Origin: Valencia hispanica
Lineage: Eukaryota; Chordata; Actinopteri; Cyprinodontiformes; Valenciidae
Assembly: GCA_963556495.2 (NCBI GenBank)
Contig: OY747715.1
Location: 15,907,239 to 15,971,238 of the forward strand
Direction: 5' to 3'
Length of the DNA stretch: 64,000 nucleotides
Position 1 is the stretch's first letter. Each line of letters starts with the position of its first letter. Below the pieces are notes generated by a model that was not told where the DNA came from, did not search any database, and was given only the letters and a program-made list of their open reading frames with translations. A program made the translations under genes and the position numbers. Positions 51,001 to 57,717 of this stretch are shown here, in pieces.

Positions 51001-52796
51001 GTGTTGGTAAGAAACACTCAGAAATCCATTTATAAACACAGCATGAAGGGCGGGACAGCCAAATAATTACTGCAAGTCTGAGCTTGTGGAAGCTAAAAGA
51101 AACATTCTTGGATTTACAACAGCTTTCTCCTCAAATAGCGGAGATTAGGAAAGTTAGTGAATTAAAACGATTAGATGACAGGTTTATTATGTACCCTTTT
51201 CTGTATTATTGGCTCTCAGCATTTCAAGCAGCCAGCACTCAAGACAGACTTTCCGCAGCACACTAAGCTGGTAAATGCTAGTGAAATGTCACAAAGGAAG
51301 AGAAAGCGGCTTACAAGGTGACCCCTTTTCCTGGTGCATTTTTCTGTTTTTTTTTTATTTTTTATTAATGTTTTAATATTAAAGGAGGGAAGATTGAAAA
51401 GTAACTTTTAATTGGTGGTAATGCTGTAACCTAATTAACTACTTTCCAAAGTAACTATACCCAACACTGGTGACTGGCTCTGGAACCAGGAAGTATGGAG
51501 GCAGGACAGATTGTAAACAATGGCTACGTCCCTCTGCAGCTTTTTTGAAATGATAAAAACTTGCAACCACCCAGCCAGCTGAAAAATAAATCTGCTTTAA
51601 TGTAAACTGCCTTCAAACGTGACTGAGACATTAGACTGTTGTGTGATTATATCACTGTAAAATTCCAAAATATTTGCACCTTTAAAAACTTAAATTTGAC
51701 AGGGGTATGAATAATTTTGGGCGTTATTGTATCTAGGTAAAAAATTCAATGTCTTCCACCTTATGTGCTTTCTCTAGATTCATTTTTAAACACCGTATTG
51801 ATAGCTAGTGCTCAGGAATGACATGTTCACTTTTCAGAAATAGATTGAATTTTCGAGTATTCAACTGCCAGGTCATCAGGAGAGGTCTGACAAGCTGAAA
51901 ATCAACCAAGAATTATATCTCTATTTAAAATAAATATTATCATATAAAGGAAAACAGCTGGAAAGTCTACCATATCAGATCGACTCCAACACATCTTTCG
52001 GTGGGTGTCAGATTTACAAATTAGTGCGCTTGCTTTGTTTGATGGTGTTTATTGACTCACAAGTGAAGGAAGACTTTATAAAATGTAAACCAACACAGAC
52101 ACACTTACTTCCATAACCCTCTTCCTGTTCGCCCTAACTGTACGCTACCTCCAAACCCATGAATTGGACATGCAAAACGACCACCACTAACCAAGACACA
52201 GCCATTAGGTTGTAATACTCTACAGTACCTCAGGGAATGGCAAAGATGGAGCTGTAAAGGTTAGGTTTATTTACTACACATGACCTTTTATCAACAGCAG
52301 GTAGTACAGAGGGATGCAAGCCACCAGGATGCAGAACTGACGCACAATAATTAGGATGAAGAGAAGGATTAAAAGGTTGACTGATGAGCAACAGGTGAGC
52401 AAACTAAACAGCAGCTCATCAAAATGAAAGCAAATAACTGCCGGACCTGATGTGGTGCCAGTAGAGACAGTAGGTTTGTCACTAATTTGAACAGGGTTCA
52501 TAATTTATTCCTTTTGATTTATTAATGGCAACATGGAAGATAAGAGCCTTATTTATTTTAATTTTTTTTATAGAACATGAGAGCGGAAACTAGAGGAAAA
52601 CTCAAAAGGTAATTTCTAACAGATCCTGTGAACTGAAGAAATATTAATCTCTTAGGAAACTCACCTGGTAAATGTCCGACAAGCTGCTGCTCCCCGAATC
52701 ACTGGTTATGCTGCACCCTGATTGGCTGGGAGCCATGTGCATCACCTGCTGGTGGGCGTGGTCCGTTAGGTGCATCTTATTGAGATCGGCAGGAAG
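2254..52796 (-). CDS. rapgef6: rapgef6 (Rap guanine nucleotide exchange factor 6), 16 internal exons, partial
   Basis: Sixteen exons on the minus strand join in frame (903 codons plus 2 nt), each with a GT donor and AG acceptor. From the first visible residue the domain order is: linker 1-90, cyclic-nucleotide-binding-like domain about 90-230, REM/RasGEF-N about 255-370, PDZ about 376-450 (carboxylate loop GFGV at 389-392), linker to 583, Ras-association about 585-680, and CDC25-type RasGEF from about 700 to the last visible residue. This is the PDZ-GEF layout. The family loads GTP onto Rap1/Rap2 at membranes and junctions. The linker segments [14 protein letters not shown] and [10 protein letters not shown], and KWRQ before the PDZ, fit RAPGEF6 better than RAPGEF2. 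The human protein is about 1600 residues, so roughly the middle 55 percent is here. Start codon, promoter, C-terminal tail and stop lie outside the window. A paralogous rapgef2-like copy is the main alternative and is unlikely. Confidence 0.93.
2880..3690 (+). pseudogene. Degenerate Tc1-like element
   Basis: The left arm (about 2895-2945) has TTTTCACATGTTACAACCAC and the right arm (about 3600-3680) ends in a block reading AATGTGACAGAATGTGGAAAA. These are inverted Tc1-type terminal arms. Between them the plus strand keeps [11 protein letters not shown] (cf. KYGGGSIMLWG) and a decayed [10 protein letters not shown] segment. Stops and frameshifts throughout. Confidence 0.75.
3724..3935 (-). CDS. 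rapgef6: rapgef6 exon O (RasGEF catalytic core)
   Basis: 212 nt: one base of Ser, 70 codons, one base of Gly. It encodes [40 protein letters not shown] and [20 protein letters not shown], the region surrounding the GEF helical hairpin. Acceptor CTCTCTTTCACAG, donor GTAAGA. Confidence 0.95.
3936..6733. other. Intron O-N, mostly unique sequence
   Basis: No exon recognised. At about 6430-6690 there is a GC-richer island with CCGTCGGAGAGCCC and GCGTCGACGGA blocks that looks like an unclassified repeat rather than a gene; ends were not defined. Confidence 0.5.
6734..6949 (-). CDS. rapgef6: rapgef6 exon N (RasGEF catalytic core)
   Basis: 216 nt: one base of Glu, 71 codons, AG of Ser. It encodes [39 protein letters not shown] and the hallmark [20 protein letters not shown]. 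These are structurally conserved regions of CDC25 GEFs. Acceptor GTTATTAG, donor GTGAGT; 159 nt from exon M. Confidence 0.95.
7109..7276 (-). CDS. rapgef6: rapgef6 exon M (RA to RasGEF)
   Basis: 168 nt: one base of Arg, 55 codons, two bases of Glu. It encodes [40 protein letters not shown] and [28 protein letters not shown] marks the start of the CDC25-type catalytic domain. Acceptor TTCCCTAAAG; the donor GTATGT was chosen over a GT three bases downstream because only the first restores the frame into exon N. Confidence 0.94.
7277..10522. other. Intron M-L
   Basis: No exon seen. The stretch at about 8440-8530 (CACAGCATCACAGATACTCC... then CTTCACAGTGGGCAT) resembles a decayed minus-strand Tc1 transposase segment. 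The rest appears unique, with a short GAAA run near 8745. Confidence 0.5.
10523..10763 (-). CDS. rapgef6: rapgef6 exon L (Ras-association domain)
   Basis: 241 nt: two bases of Asp, 79 codons, two bases of Arg. It encodes [58 protein letters not shown] and [14 protein letters not shown]. This is the ubiquitin-like RA fold that binds GTP-loaded Rap/Ras in the family. Acceptor CTGCTCTCAAG, donor [14 protein letters not shown] is RAPGEF6-like. Confidence 0.95.
10764..17029. other. Intron L-K, over 6 kb
   Basis: No exon found on either strand. It contains the Tc1 relic at 13240-13480; otherwise AT-rich sequence with short random frames. Confidence 0.6.
13240..13480 (+). pseudogene. Tc1-like transposase relic
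   Basis: The plus strand reads [13 protein letters not shown], followed after a stop by VLEWP and an eroded NP-rich block. This corresponds to the second catalytic Asp motif (QQDNDPKH) and the [13 protein letters not shown] region of Tc1 transposases. No intact arms were identified. Confidence 0.75.
17030..17187 (-). CDS. rapgef6: rapgef6 exon K (Ser-rich linker)
   Basis: 158 nt; one base completes Ser, then 52 codons ([52 protein letters not shown]) and one base of Asp. Highly conserved low-complexity linker, likely a phosphorylation-rich region by analogy. Acceptor TCTCTCTGTAG, donor GTAAGG. Confidence 0.93.
18716..18758. repeat. (TA)n microsatellite
   Basis: An uninterrupted TA run followed by an AAATATATAAAA tail. 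Translates to IYIY artefacts on both strands. Confidence 0.95.
21456..21650 (-). mobile_element. tRNA-derived SINE
   Basis: Read on the minus strand it begins near 21650 with a tRNA-like head: A box TGGCGCAGTGGG (21623-21634) and B box GGTTCGATTCC (21566-21576), the two RNA polymerase III promoter elements. A tRNA-unrelated body ends in AATAAAGG and then an A tail (T run 21456-21467 on the plus strand). It lies in the same sense as rapgef6, about 57 nt downstream of the exon J donor. No clear target duplication was found. Confidence 0.85.
21708..21951 (-). CDS. rapgef6: rapgef6 exon J (PDZ-RA linker)
   Basis: 244 nt, entering on two bases of Val and leaving AG of a split Ser. It encodes [40 protein letters not shown] and the basic segment [19 protein letters not shown], ending [19 protein letters not shown] and [10 protein letters not shown] are RAPGEF6-type. 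Acceptor GTATCCAG, donor GTAAGC. A SINE sits about 60 nt downstream of the donor. Confidence 0.94.
21993..22540 (-). pseudogene. Degenerate Tc1-like element
   Basis: The left arm starts ACAGTGCTTTCCAAATGTAT and the right arm carries GTGCTACTTTGTGTTGGTTT, typical terminal sequence of a fish Tc1 family. Internally the minus strand keeps [17 protein letters not shown], cf. YGGGSIMLWGCFSS of Tc1. It is internally deleted (about 0.55 kb instead of about 1.5 kb). It fills most of the intron between exons J and I. Confidence 0.75.
22641..22749 (-). CDS. rapgef6: rapgef6 exon I (second half of PDZ)
   Basis: 109 nt, 36 codons plus one base of a split Val. It encodes [20 protein letters not shown] then [16 protein letters not shown], the alpha-B helix and last strand of the PDZ. 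Acceptor GCTGTAG, donor GTAAGT. No frame longer than 60 codons covers it; it was found by following the domain. Confidence 0.93.
23690..23870. repeat. Interspersed repeat with CACCTCTCACCCATTGA core
   Basis: The block GTGTTGTCCAGTGATAGAGA through GGAGGATTAAGAGGG and GATGGATGGA resembles a dispersed teleost repeat often seen with GGATGGATGG tails. No gene or pol III boxes were seen; class uncertain. Confidence 0.5.
24238..25339. mobile_element. Non-autonomous hAT-like element containing a GATA-type microsatellite
   Basis: Inverted ends TAGGACTGGATGATAT (left) and TAAGGCTGGACGATATGG (right, reverse complement). Flanking 8-mers GTTAAATG (24230-24237) and GTTAAATA (25340-25347) match at 7 of 8, as expected for an old hAT duplication. 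The interior holds a GC-richer segment (24300-24600), AT-rich filler and a TATC/TATA microsatellite at 25191-25284. No transposase frame. Confidence 0.75.
25191..25284. repeat. Compound (TATC)n/(TA)n microsatellite
   Basis: Alternating TATATATC, TATAGATA and TATCTCTA units, partly self-complementary around 25222-25246. Lies inside the hAT-like element. Confidence 0.9.
26127..26330 (-). CDS. rapgef6: rapgef6 exon H (end of REM, first half of PDZ)
   Basis: 204 nt, phase 0, 68 codons: [20 protein letters not shown], then the PDZ beginning [19 protein letters not shown] and ending GLKRGDQ. The GFGV loop that binds ligand carboxylates is intact. KWRQ(I)TLQKASRES resembles RAPGEF6 rather than RAPGEF2. 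Acceptor TTTCTCTGACAG, donor GTGAGC. Confidence 0.95.
26429..26536 (-). CDS. rapgef6: rapgef6 exon G (REM domain)
   Basis: 108 nt, phase 0, 36 codons: [20 protein letters not shown] then [16 protein letters not shown]. Acceptor CACACAG, donor GTAAGA. It is separated from exon H by only 98 nt, the shortest intron in the window. Confidence 0.94.
26687..28055 (-). mobile_element. Tc1-like element, right arm truncated
   Basis: The left end has TA then CAGTGGGACAAAAAAAGTAT, a Tc1-type TIR. It encodes the degraded transposase at 26902-27879. The right arm stops after about CTAATTACTTATTTTAG near 28050, where a GA-rich stretch begins, and no matching right TIR was found. It belongs to a different Tc1 family from the intact element at 58.8 kb. 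Confidence 0.85.
26902..27879 (-). pseudogene. Tc1-family DD34E transposase, frameshifted
   Basis: It starts at the ATG at 27877-27879: [16 protein letters not shown] with a helix-turn-helix ([18 protein letters not shown]). The frame then shifts into [15 protein letters not shown] and [21 protein letters not shown] near 27450 supplies the first catalytic Asp. The terminal part (26902-27291) is open: [14 protein letters not shown] (second Asp) and [11 protein letters not shown] (Glu). At least two frame breaks, so non-functional. Confidence 0.9.
28278..28431. repeat. 77-bp direct tandem duplication
   Basis: Units 28278-28354 and 28355-28431 both begin TGATTAATTCCAAGTCA and differ at only about three positions (CAATTC/CAGTTC, GCAATC/GCAGTC, CACACA/CACAGA). 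No coding content; the near identity suggests a recent duplication. Confidence 0.9.
29097..29261 (-). CDS. rapgef6: rapgef6 exon F (REM domain start)
   Basis: 165 nt, phase 0, 55 codons: [20 protein letters not shown] then [20 protein letters not shown] and [15 protein letters not shown]. This is the classic RasGEF N-terminal (REM) motif: the [15 protein letters not shown] helix is a family hallmark. Acceptor TTTTTAG, donor GTCAGT. The intron upstream (29262-37756) holds the LINE cluster. Confidence 0.94.
29460..29605. mobile_element. Tc1-like terminal arm fragment
   Basis: TCAATGTATTTTATTGGGAT and AAATAAAAATCTGAAAGTGT are typical inner sequences of a fish Tc1 arm. The arm stops where the LINE 5' region begins, so the LINE appears to have landed in, or next to, an older Tc1 copy. 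Confidence 0.55.
29840..30703 (+). CDS. LINE ORF1 protein with SGNH hydrolase-like domain
   Basis: 287 codons, open, starting at an ATG in good context (GCGGCTATGG). The N-terminal cysteines C16, C19, C35, C38 and C41 could form a zinc-binding knuckle. Residues 42-60 ([17 protein letters not shown]) are a short coiled coil. Residues 125-285 are SGNH esterase-like: Ser131 in IGSS, Gly151 in PGAR, Asn181 in GGND, and Asp262/His265 in RDGIHP, so every block of the catalytic set is visible. CR1/L2-clade ORF1 proteins often carry such an esterase, whose role in retrotransposition is unclear. It is intact although ORF2 is dead. Confidence 0.9.
   Translation: MATLLSPVSNSSLLSCSLCQIFSYSPASFSDNGNCNKCNICVALEARVSELEARLRAVEKPADSRSPLASAGPTRIEPPSRSPVEAGWVTVRRKHSSRIQPTGHNQPVRVSNRFSPLSDTPAEKPTLVIGSSIVRNVALETPLTIVKCLPGARTGDIKSYLKLLAKDKRKYIKIVIHSGGNDTQLHQSEVTKISVASVCKFAKTMSDSVIFSGPLLDRTSDDMFSRMLSFHQWMSRWCLANDVGYIDNWRIFGGKPGLIRRDGIHPALDGADLLSRNMAKFISPPKH
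30797..34339 (+). pseudogene. LINE ORF2 (endonuclease-reverse transcriptase), broken
   Basis: No ATG at the open-frame start; initiation is unclear. The endonuclease (30797-31803) shows LLNIRSL, LTETWL, GRGGGVA, VLYRPPG, VGDFNIH and LSDH, the expected APE-type motifs. The frame is interrupted by the solo LTR at 31804-32380 and resumes [11 protein letters not shown]. The reverse transcriptase shows [12 protein letters not shown] with a TAA at 33085-33087, [28 protein letters not shown] (motif A Asp) and [13 protein letters not shown] (motif B). The YADD motif C is missing at about 33525. The remainder reaches TAA at 34337 after a frameshift near 34000. Confidence 0.9.
31804..32380. mobile_element. 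Solo LTR of an LTR retroelement
   Basis: 577 bp with TG at its start (31804) and CA at its end (32380), flanked on both sides by CTAG (31800-31803 and 32381-32384). Removing it and one CTAG leaves the LINE ORF2 frame continuous across the site. It holds an AATAAA signal (about 32147-32152) followed by GC-richer sequence, consistent with R/U5 on the plus strand. No internal genes or primer-binding site. The family (endogenous retrovirus-like or Gypsy-like) cannot be told from the LTR alone. Confidence 0.85.
35038..35767 (+). pseudogene. Tc1/mariner-type DD34E transposase, 3' half plus right arm
   Basis: The plus strand reads [57 protein letters not shown] (second Asp), [20 protein letters not shown] (Glu) and ends AAGGHTRY. 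One frame change falls near 35330. It starts just after where the first catalytic Asp should be, directly at the LINE tail. The right arm runs to about 35767. Distinct family from the other Tc1 copies. Confidence 0.85.
35974..36056. repeat. (AT)n microsatellite, about 83 bp
   Basis: Uninterrupted AT dinucleotides preceded by a short (AC)n. Likely polymorphic and prone to assembly error. Confidence 0.97.
36830..37545 (+). pseudogene. Tc1-like transposase relic with nested MITE
   Basis: The plus strand keeps a decayed catalytic region: [17 protein letters not shown] (from SDET..LFG) and [15 protein letters not shown] (from VKYGGGSIMLWG). Downstream sequence (37340-37545) is heavily eroded. A separate 213-bp TIR element interrupts it at 37130-37342. 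Confidence 0.75.
37130..37342. mobile_element. MITE with 16-bp TIRs
   Basis: Ends AGGCCCATTTCCACTA (left) and AGGCCCGTTTCCACTA (right, reverse complement), one mismatch in 16. The interior is GC-richer than its surroundings. No perfect target duplication could be fixed, so superfamily is uncertain. Nested inside the Tc1 relic and therefore younger than it. Confidence 0.8.
37757..37909 (-). CDS. rapgef6: rapgef6 exon E (end of cNMP-like domain)
   Basis: 153 nt, phase 0, 51 codons: [20 protein letters not shown] and on through [19 protein letters not shown] to HIVIK. Donor AAG|GTTTGT. The acceptor used here (GACCAG at 37910-37915) is set by the known family junction after DDCQ, but its pyrimidine tract is weak. 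The same frame stays open and coding-like upstream to a better T-rich acceptor at 37985, so the exon may really begin at 37984 (see findings). Confidence 0.88.
38887..39486. mobile_element. 600-bp TIR element (MITE) with 3-bp ATA duplication
   Basis: Perfect 17-bp terminal inverted repeats CAGTACGTTTACATGCA. The inner homology continues as TAGTCCGACTGAA-type blocks near both ends. Flanked by ATA on both sides (38884-38886 and 39487-39489). GC-rich interior near 39260-39320. No transposase. A 3-bp duplication would fit PIF/Harbinger-like transposition; this is inference. Confidence 0.85.
40230..40766. mobile_element. Degenerate MITE with TCGAACC-rich arms
   Basis: The right end, read in reverse, is TAAGGGTGCATTCACAACAG followed by CTTTATTCGAACC. 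The left part has CTCGGTTCGATTGGGAACC and TGGTTTGCTTTCACACTG. These match the common fish repeat whose ends read GGTGCATTCACACC. The left terminus is eroded and the exact start is uncertain. Confidence 0.6.
41566..41815 (-). mobile_element. 5'-truncated LINE 3' end (same family as 29.6-35.0 kb)
   Basis: The reverse complement ends TTGTGAATTGGCGCTATATA and AATAAACTGAATTGAATT, as at 35000-35035, with the preceding CTTGAGATGACGTGTTG block matching as well. It inserted antisense to the LINE at 29.6 kb, in the same sense as rapgef6. Its 5' edge is close to the exon D donor at 41852. Confidence 0.8.
41853..42011 (-). CDS. rapgef6: rapgef6 exon D (cNMP-like domain, phosphate-cassette region)
   Basis: 159 nt, phase 0, 53 codons. 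It encodes [16 protein letters not shown] and then [19 protein letters not shown] and [10 protein letters not shown]. The canonical cAMP cassette (FGE..AL then R-A-A) is not conserved: FGISP replaces FGEL, as is known for PDZ-GEFs. A Gly stands in TKGDDC where mammalian family members have Val. A LINE 3' fragment ends about 35 nt beyond its donor. Confidence 0.93.
42012..45219. other. Intron D-C
   Basis: No exon seen. Contains the LINE 3' end at 43945-44397, a CT-rich stretch at 42685-42730 and otherwise unassigned sequence. Confidence 0.6.
43945..44397 (+). mobile_element. 5'-truncated LINE 3' end, second family
   Basis: A GC-rich block (43970-44260) far above the local base composition, then AAAGCACTTTGTGATGCAAC and AAGCGCTTCATAAATAAAG, ending in (TTTGA)n tail repeats at 44376-44397. 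This is a typical 3' UTR of a fish non-LTR element. No coding remnant seen. Confidence 0.75.
45220..45356 (-). CDS. rapgef6: rapgef6 exon C (cNMP-like domain)
   Basis: 137 nt; two bases complete the split Glu, then 45 codons reading [20 protein letters not shown], continuing to a segment ending HNKQE. This is the N-terminal helical and first beta part of the cyclic-nucleotide-binding-like fold. Acceptor ACAAACAG, donor GTATGA. It ends in phase 0. Confidence 0.93.
46703..46883 (-). CDS. rapgef6: rapgef6 exon B (acidic linker, start of cNMP-like domain)
   Basis: 181 nt, entering in phase 0 and leaving one base of a split Glu codon. It encodes [20 protein letters not shown], then a run of Glu/Asp ([11 protein letters not shown]), then [20 protein letters not shown]. 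The donor is GTCAGT and the acceptor TTCTTCAG. The Glu run is coded by simple GAG/GAA repeats, so its length may vary between individuals. Confidence 0.93.
47225..47320 (-). mobile_element. Possible tRNA-derived SINE fragment
   Basis: The plus-strand block GAGTTGAACCCGAGACAGCT followed by GCATCGAGG parallels the SINE at 21560-21590 (GAATCGAACCCGGGACAACC, GCATCGAGG). A B-box-like GGTTCAACTC is visible on the minus strand; no A box. Confidence 0.5.
47490..47590. mobile_element. Solo Tc1-like arm
   Basis: TTCACAAATGTGCGCTACTT and TGTGTTGTTTAGCACATAAA match the arm at 22465-22505. No opposite arm nearby. Confidence 0.55.
48780..49450 (+). pseudogene. Tc1-like transposase relic
   Basis: In order on the plus strand: GTTGCTATGGTCACATGAGA (from the W-SDE catalytic region), TTTGAAATATGGTAGTGGCA (YGGGS region), [16 protein letters not shown] and NLMEGVENT, then an eroded HQP..HTA segment. 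The right side has TGCAAAGTCGG and an arm near 49400-49440. Many stops and indels. Confidence 0.8.
49451..52664. other. Intron B-A, distal part
   Basis: No exon found. A short Tc1-type end (GGTATGAATAATTTTGGGCG) lies at about 51704-51723; the rest is AT-rich with T runs near 50735. Confidence 0.5.
52665..52796 (-). CDS. rapgef6: rapgef6 exon A (linker before cNMP domain)
   Basis: 132 nt, phase 0 at both ends, 44 codons. It opens with [12 protein letters not shown] and closes with the Ser-rich [13 protein letters not shown], a strongly conserved PDZ-GEF linker. The acceptor CAG lies just above 52796 and the donor GTGAG just below 52665. It is the most 5' exon in the window; no upstream exon was found between 52797 and 64000, so the preceding intron exceeds 11 kb. 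Confidence 0.93.
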
Positions 52797-55700
52797 CTGT
52801 TCAGACAGGAAAGAAAAAGGTAAGGAAGAAGAAAAACAAAGAGAGAAAAGGATGTGAGTCCAGGGGAGACAAACATTTTGTTACATTCACTGTATAGCAG
52901 AGGAAAAACACACAAATACACGCAGTGATTTTCATCAGGCTGAAAGCCAGAGCTGTATTGGCACTGATTGACAAGCTTTACTCCATGATAATTAACCTGA
53001 AGTGGTCAGAGCAGAAAATAACTTCTGATGCCTGTAAATTATGATCCAGCAGTTTAGACTGATGTGATCTTCTGGTGGAGTGTCAAGGTGGGAGTTGAGG
53101 AAAGTGTAAATCCTGACATTCTTCTCACACAGACAGCTAACATGTTAACTTATATGTGCAGGGGGCATACGCAAAGTCAAACAGCAACATCTGCAATGAG
53201 TCGAGCTCTTAAACTCCAGCGAATACTATTCTCTAGGTAATAAAACTTAATACACCACACAGTCAAAAACATTTTTAGAGAAATACAGGAAAATGCATAT
53301 TGCAAACCCAGTCTACTGCTTTCTAGTTGATTACATCACAGAAAGTTGACACTTTGACAGCAAAGAGCCGATTTGCACACAACAGTTTGGACTCAATAGT
53401 CCTTCATGCAGTCAAGTGACTTCTAAAAACATGAGAACTACACTGCTGCAGTTTTGCAAGAAAGCAACACTTGCACATGAACAAGAGGTTTGATTGACTC
53501 ATTCACATTCAAGGCATTTCGTTGATCATGTCTCTATTTATCTTCTTCAAAGAAACAGAGGCACTTAGCCATGGGTCAGTATGATACTCTCGTAGCATGA
53601 AAACAGTGAGTTAAACCACCATGGCTTTACGGAATTTTTCCAAAAATAAAAAAAAGACATTACAAAGTGTCTAACTACCTTGACTTTTAAACTCAAATGC
53701 AAAATTGTATTCCTACTACAGAGAATAAATATTGTTGATTACACTAAAGTAATGTAATAATATAAGAGCGATGGCTAAGTGCTCCTTTAGGTTCCACACA
53801 ATGACTGTTCATGTTTTCAGAAATAGCTCCAAACAGCTAAATCTGTCTTTCATATAAAGCTTAAGAAATATGAAGGTGCCTTCTTTCAGCTGATTGACAG
53901 ACTATTCGTGTGTAGCAAAACACCGGGGAGGAGCACTGTCATATTACTCCATTCTCCATGATGATAGCCGATGATAGCCGACGGAAAGGGTGAGAGTTCT
54001 GTGACTGTGTTTATGTTGAAAAGCTAGCTTGTTTCGCAGATTCGACATAGCAGCTTCAAGCACAACCTTTTTTTGCTTTGGTCAAACTCGTTAAATTACA
54101 ATGGCTTGAAATTTTTATCTGAATTAAATATTAATTCACTGGATTTACAACAACAGAGATGAAGTCAATACCATTCAGTCACAATATTATAAGACTGAAA
54201 GATGAAATAGTGAACACTTAAGAGAGTTCAGCAAAAGATAATTTATATAATTAACAAAGCAGGCAGTTAGGCTTCACTTTCATCAGTGCTGTGCTTGGCA
54301 TCCTGTCTGAACGGTGACTGGTAGTCGAATATTGAAAAATCATTGAATGCCTCAAAACTAAGAACTTTTTAAGTCTATAGACGCATCAACCAACAACCAA
54401 TGTAGTTTGATACACTTTTCTGAGTAAAAAAAAAAATCCTATACAGATTATGGAAATATGTTTTGAGACATAAATAGATAAAATCCTGTAATTCCTGCCT
54501 TCCTACCCTCTGCCAAAGAACCTGCAGCTTATTTCTTCTCTTGAATATGTTATAGCCGGTAAAAAAATCCCAAGCACATTTTTAAAACTCCTGAAAAGTA
54601 AGTAAGTAAAAACCAGACTGGTGTAGCTCATTCAACACCTATTAAATTCCAAGTCCTACCAGCTGAGATTGAGGCAGAGTCAGGTTGAGGGACGACGTTC
54701 TCCGGCGACACCAAGAAAACCTACAGCACATCTCCTCCATAGCCACATCAGACCGCACCGGACTCTCAACCGTGTGCATAAACACCCAGTCGCACCGACT
54801 GCTGAGCACGTAAAGCCTCATCGAGCCAAACTGAAGCTCAGAAGGAGGAGAACACCGAGAGGAACCACAGTGGCATCATGCAATATTAAAGACGTTGAGT
54901 CTGGGGGTTGTCCCCCCTTAGCACTTTCCCCTAATAGGTCTGCTGTTCTGTACAACCTGATGAACCTTTCAGCCTCCCGTCTTCAAACCCAGATGGGAAC
55001 ACTAACGGTAATGAGGAGTGGAGTTCAGAAAGTTCAACGACAAGTTATTAATGGGTACTACAGTACATCATATACAAAATGCACTTAACACGCAGTAACA
55101 TGACTACAAATAACACTCAAAACATACGTACATGGTTTCTACAAATTTCAACATAATTCCATATTTTTCCAGTCAAATTTATAGATCTGACTTTAGATAT
55201 CGGATATTTTAGGAAAATATATTTAGCTGGGATTCATCATCATCACCAACACAACCGTAATGTTGGCATCCTATTTGGCAGTGTGGTAAAACGCTATTTT
55301 ACAGATTTATTTGGCATCAAGACAAACTTAAATTGGCTCTGTTTCAGATCTGGATAGGACTATTCTACACCTAAAACATATTTTGGAAGCACAGTTTATG
55401 ATCAGTGTTACATTTTTATTTCATTTAAGATGCTGTATTGGTGTGCATTTATCTGTGGGTTTTGTTAGTAACTCAACAACCAAAATAATCAGTAAGGTGG
55501 ATACAATTATATTAGCGGGGGAGCAAATAAAAAAAACAAAAGCATATCATTTAAACATAAACCCATGCGTTTGAGTTTCAGGTTTGGTATTTTTTAATAA
55601 TTAATTAAGAAAATCTCAAAACTTGAAAATATTTCTATTTACTCTTTTTTTTTTCATACTCAACAAAAGCCAAACTTAGAAAATAGTTCAATAGGTAAAA

Positions 55701-57709
55701 CAACATACATTTGAGACTCTGTAGGAACCCTGGAAATACTATAAGTTTAAAAAAATGTACTAAATACCTTGCCTTGACCAATAACACTGTCTTTAATATA
55801 CAGTATTCTGCTCAAGCATCTACTTAAACACGAAAGCATTCTGGTTTGTTTAGATTCAGACTCCAATATAACCATGTTAATAGCACAGTTGCTTCTTTTA
55901 AAAACAATTAAGGATCAGTATTGTAATTGTAAAGCATGCTATTTTAACATTTACACTCTTCTATTGGCTTTGGAATGAGACGAAGGTCTTGACTGAAGAA
56001 GCATTTAAGTGAAATCCATTTCCTATTAAGCACAGCAGGGTAATGCATCGTGTGATTCATTTATTGACCCAAAGACAACATGCAATCTTGGTGTTATTGA
56101 TTAAATTACATCCAATCACATTTACACATCACTCTACTATTAGTCCAAATACTTATTGTTGACCAACACCCTTGGCTCTATCTTTACTGGGTTTCTTTGT
56201 GAATGAAGAAGAAGTGATGAGGAGGACAGTGAAGGATTGCTAATTTCACCAAAGCAAATGCATATCGATTTCTGTATGAGGAACCAGTTATGAGCCATTC
56301 GGCTTTCATCCAATACATTCACCAGTACTAAGAGACAGAGGCTAAAATGGCGAACAGGTGGCTTGAATCCCATTTATGAAGCGTATGGCAAAAGGAATAA
56401 AGCTTAACATTTGTTTTTTTGGTCTTTCATTCGATCGGCCTCGCGGAGGTCTGAAAACTTGAGTAAGTAAAAACATTTAATTTCAACAGGCAAACATTGT
56501 GTTGATATATAAAGGAGCAGCTCGGCAACAAAGTTTTGCATTCTCAAGGGAAAACATTTGGAAGAGAGGCTCTTCTAGCCTAAAGTGTCTCTCAGGACAA
56601 GTTTAAGAGAATATTTGCACTGCAGCAGTCAATGACCACTGAAATGTGTCTCCATGTTAATAAAAAGGAGACATCTCCATTCTCCTTTAAAAACAAATTT
56701 TAATTCTAAGCATTTTATCAAAGGAAATTAAACTAACCGTTTCTTAGTCATAAAAGAGGAACAATTCAATTCTACATTGCTAACAGTTTGAGTAATTTTA
56801 TATAAAGTGTTTGATTTCTGTTGGACGCATCATATTAGTGATAAATATAACTAACCCAATTGTTTAGCCTTAGTCCCATTTATTTAGGATTTTTCTACAA
56901 CCCGCTACCTTGTAAAATGCTAAACAGATCGCCAAGAGAACAACTGTCTGGTTTCCACTGCAGACAAATTCAGTCGCTTATAAGGGATCCTAATCTGTTA
57001 TTAATTACATACTTACGAAAGATCAAACAAGTAGAGATATGCGTTTGCATTGTGCAACTGTTGTCTTTTTCCATGTGATTTATTTCTTTATTTACTGCTG
57101 TGAACACGTATTTCCAAGAAAGAAAAAAAATCTAAAGCAGGTCTGTCTGCATAGTCTGAATAGTTTTCATGTACAGAAATTACTCTATATTGAAACTTCT
57201 GATAAATAGACCTACTATTAGGAGCCCCAAAATCCCTGATGCTAGTTTTAGGTAACGATCACATATCCGAATTATTGGGAAAAATGAATAGATGTTGGAG
57301 CATTTAGAGTTTAGGTTTAGTGTAATGCTGTTTGGGTATTTAAAATAAAAACAAGCTTAGTGTCCATTAGATCTAGACTGATACTGGATTTAGCTGTAGC
57401 TGATGGATACATAGATTAAATAAAGGAAATTATATGTTTTTTAGCTAAACATAAAAGCATTCCTAAATAGATCACAGCAAGTAGTTGAAATCTAAAGGAT
57501 AAACAACATGAAGGAATGTATTTCAGACAATCACCCAACAGGCGGTCCAATACAAGCCTTTACGGGCACACTTACATACAAACAATCAGATAAACAAACA
57601 CTCCATTTTAGGTTCTGAACGAGCGTTTGGGTCTAGTGCATGTTTCCGACCTGAAATGAAGCCAGAAGATAATGGCAGAAGAGTGGAGTTTGTGGAGTTT
57701 GTACTTTTG
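52797..57709. other. Large upstream intron of rapgef6, part 1
   Basis: No rapgef6 exon recognised on the minus strand. The only long frame is the unexplained plus-strand one at 54669-55088; the rest is AT-rich. Confidence 0.6.
54669..55088 (+). other. Unidentified 139-codon basic open frame
   Basis: Open for 139 codons from TTG with no ATG at its head, in sequence GC-richer (about 54680-55020) than its surroundings. The product would be rich in Arg, His, Lys and Pro (RRSPATPRKPTAHLLHSHIR; KLKLRRRRTPRGTT). A GT donor-like site follows GGAACACTAACG at about 55007. It lies antisense to rapgef6. I do not recognise it: it could be a relic of a retrotransposon ORF, an exon of a nested gene, or chance. 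Confidence 0.35.
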
Positions 57710-57717
57710 CTTTAGAG

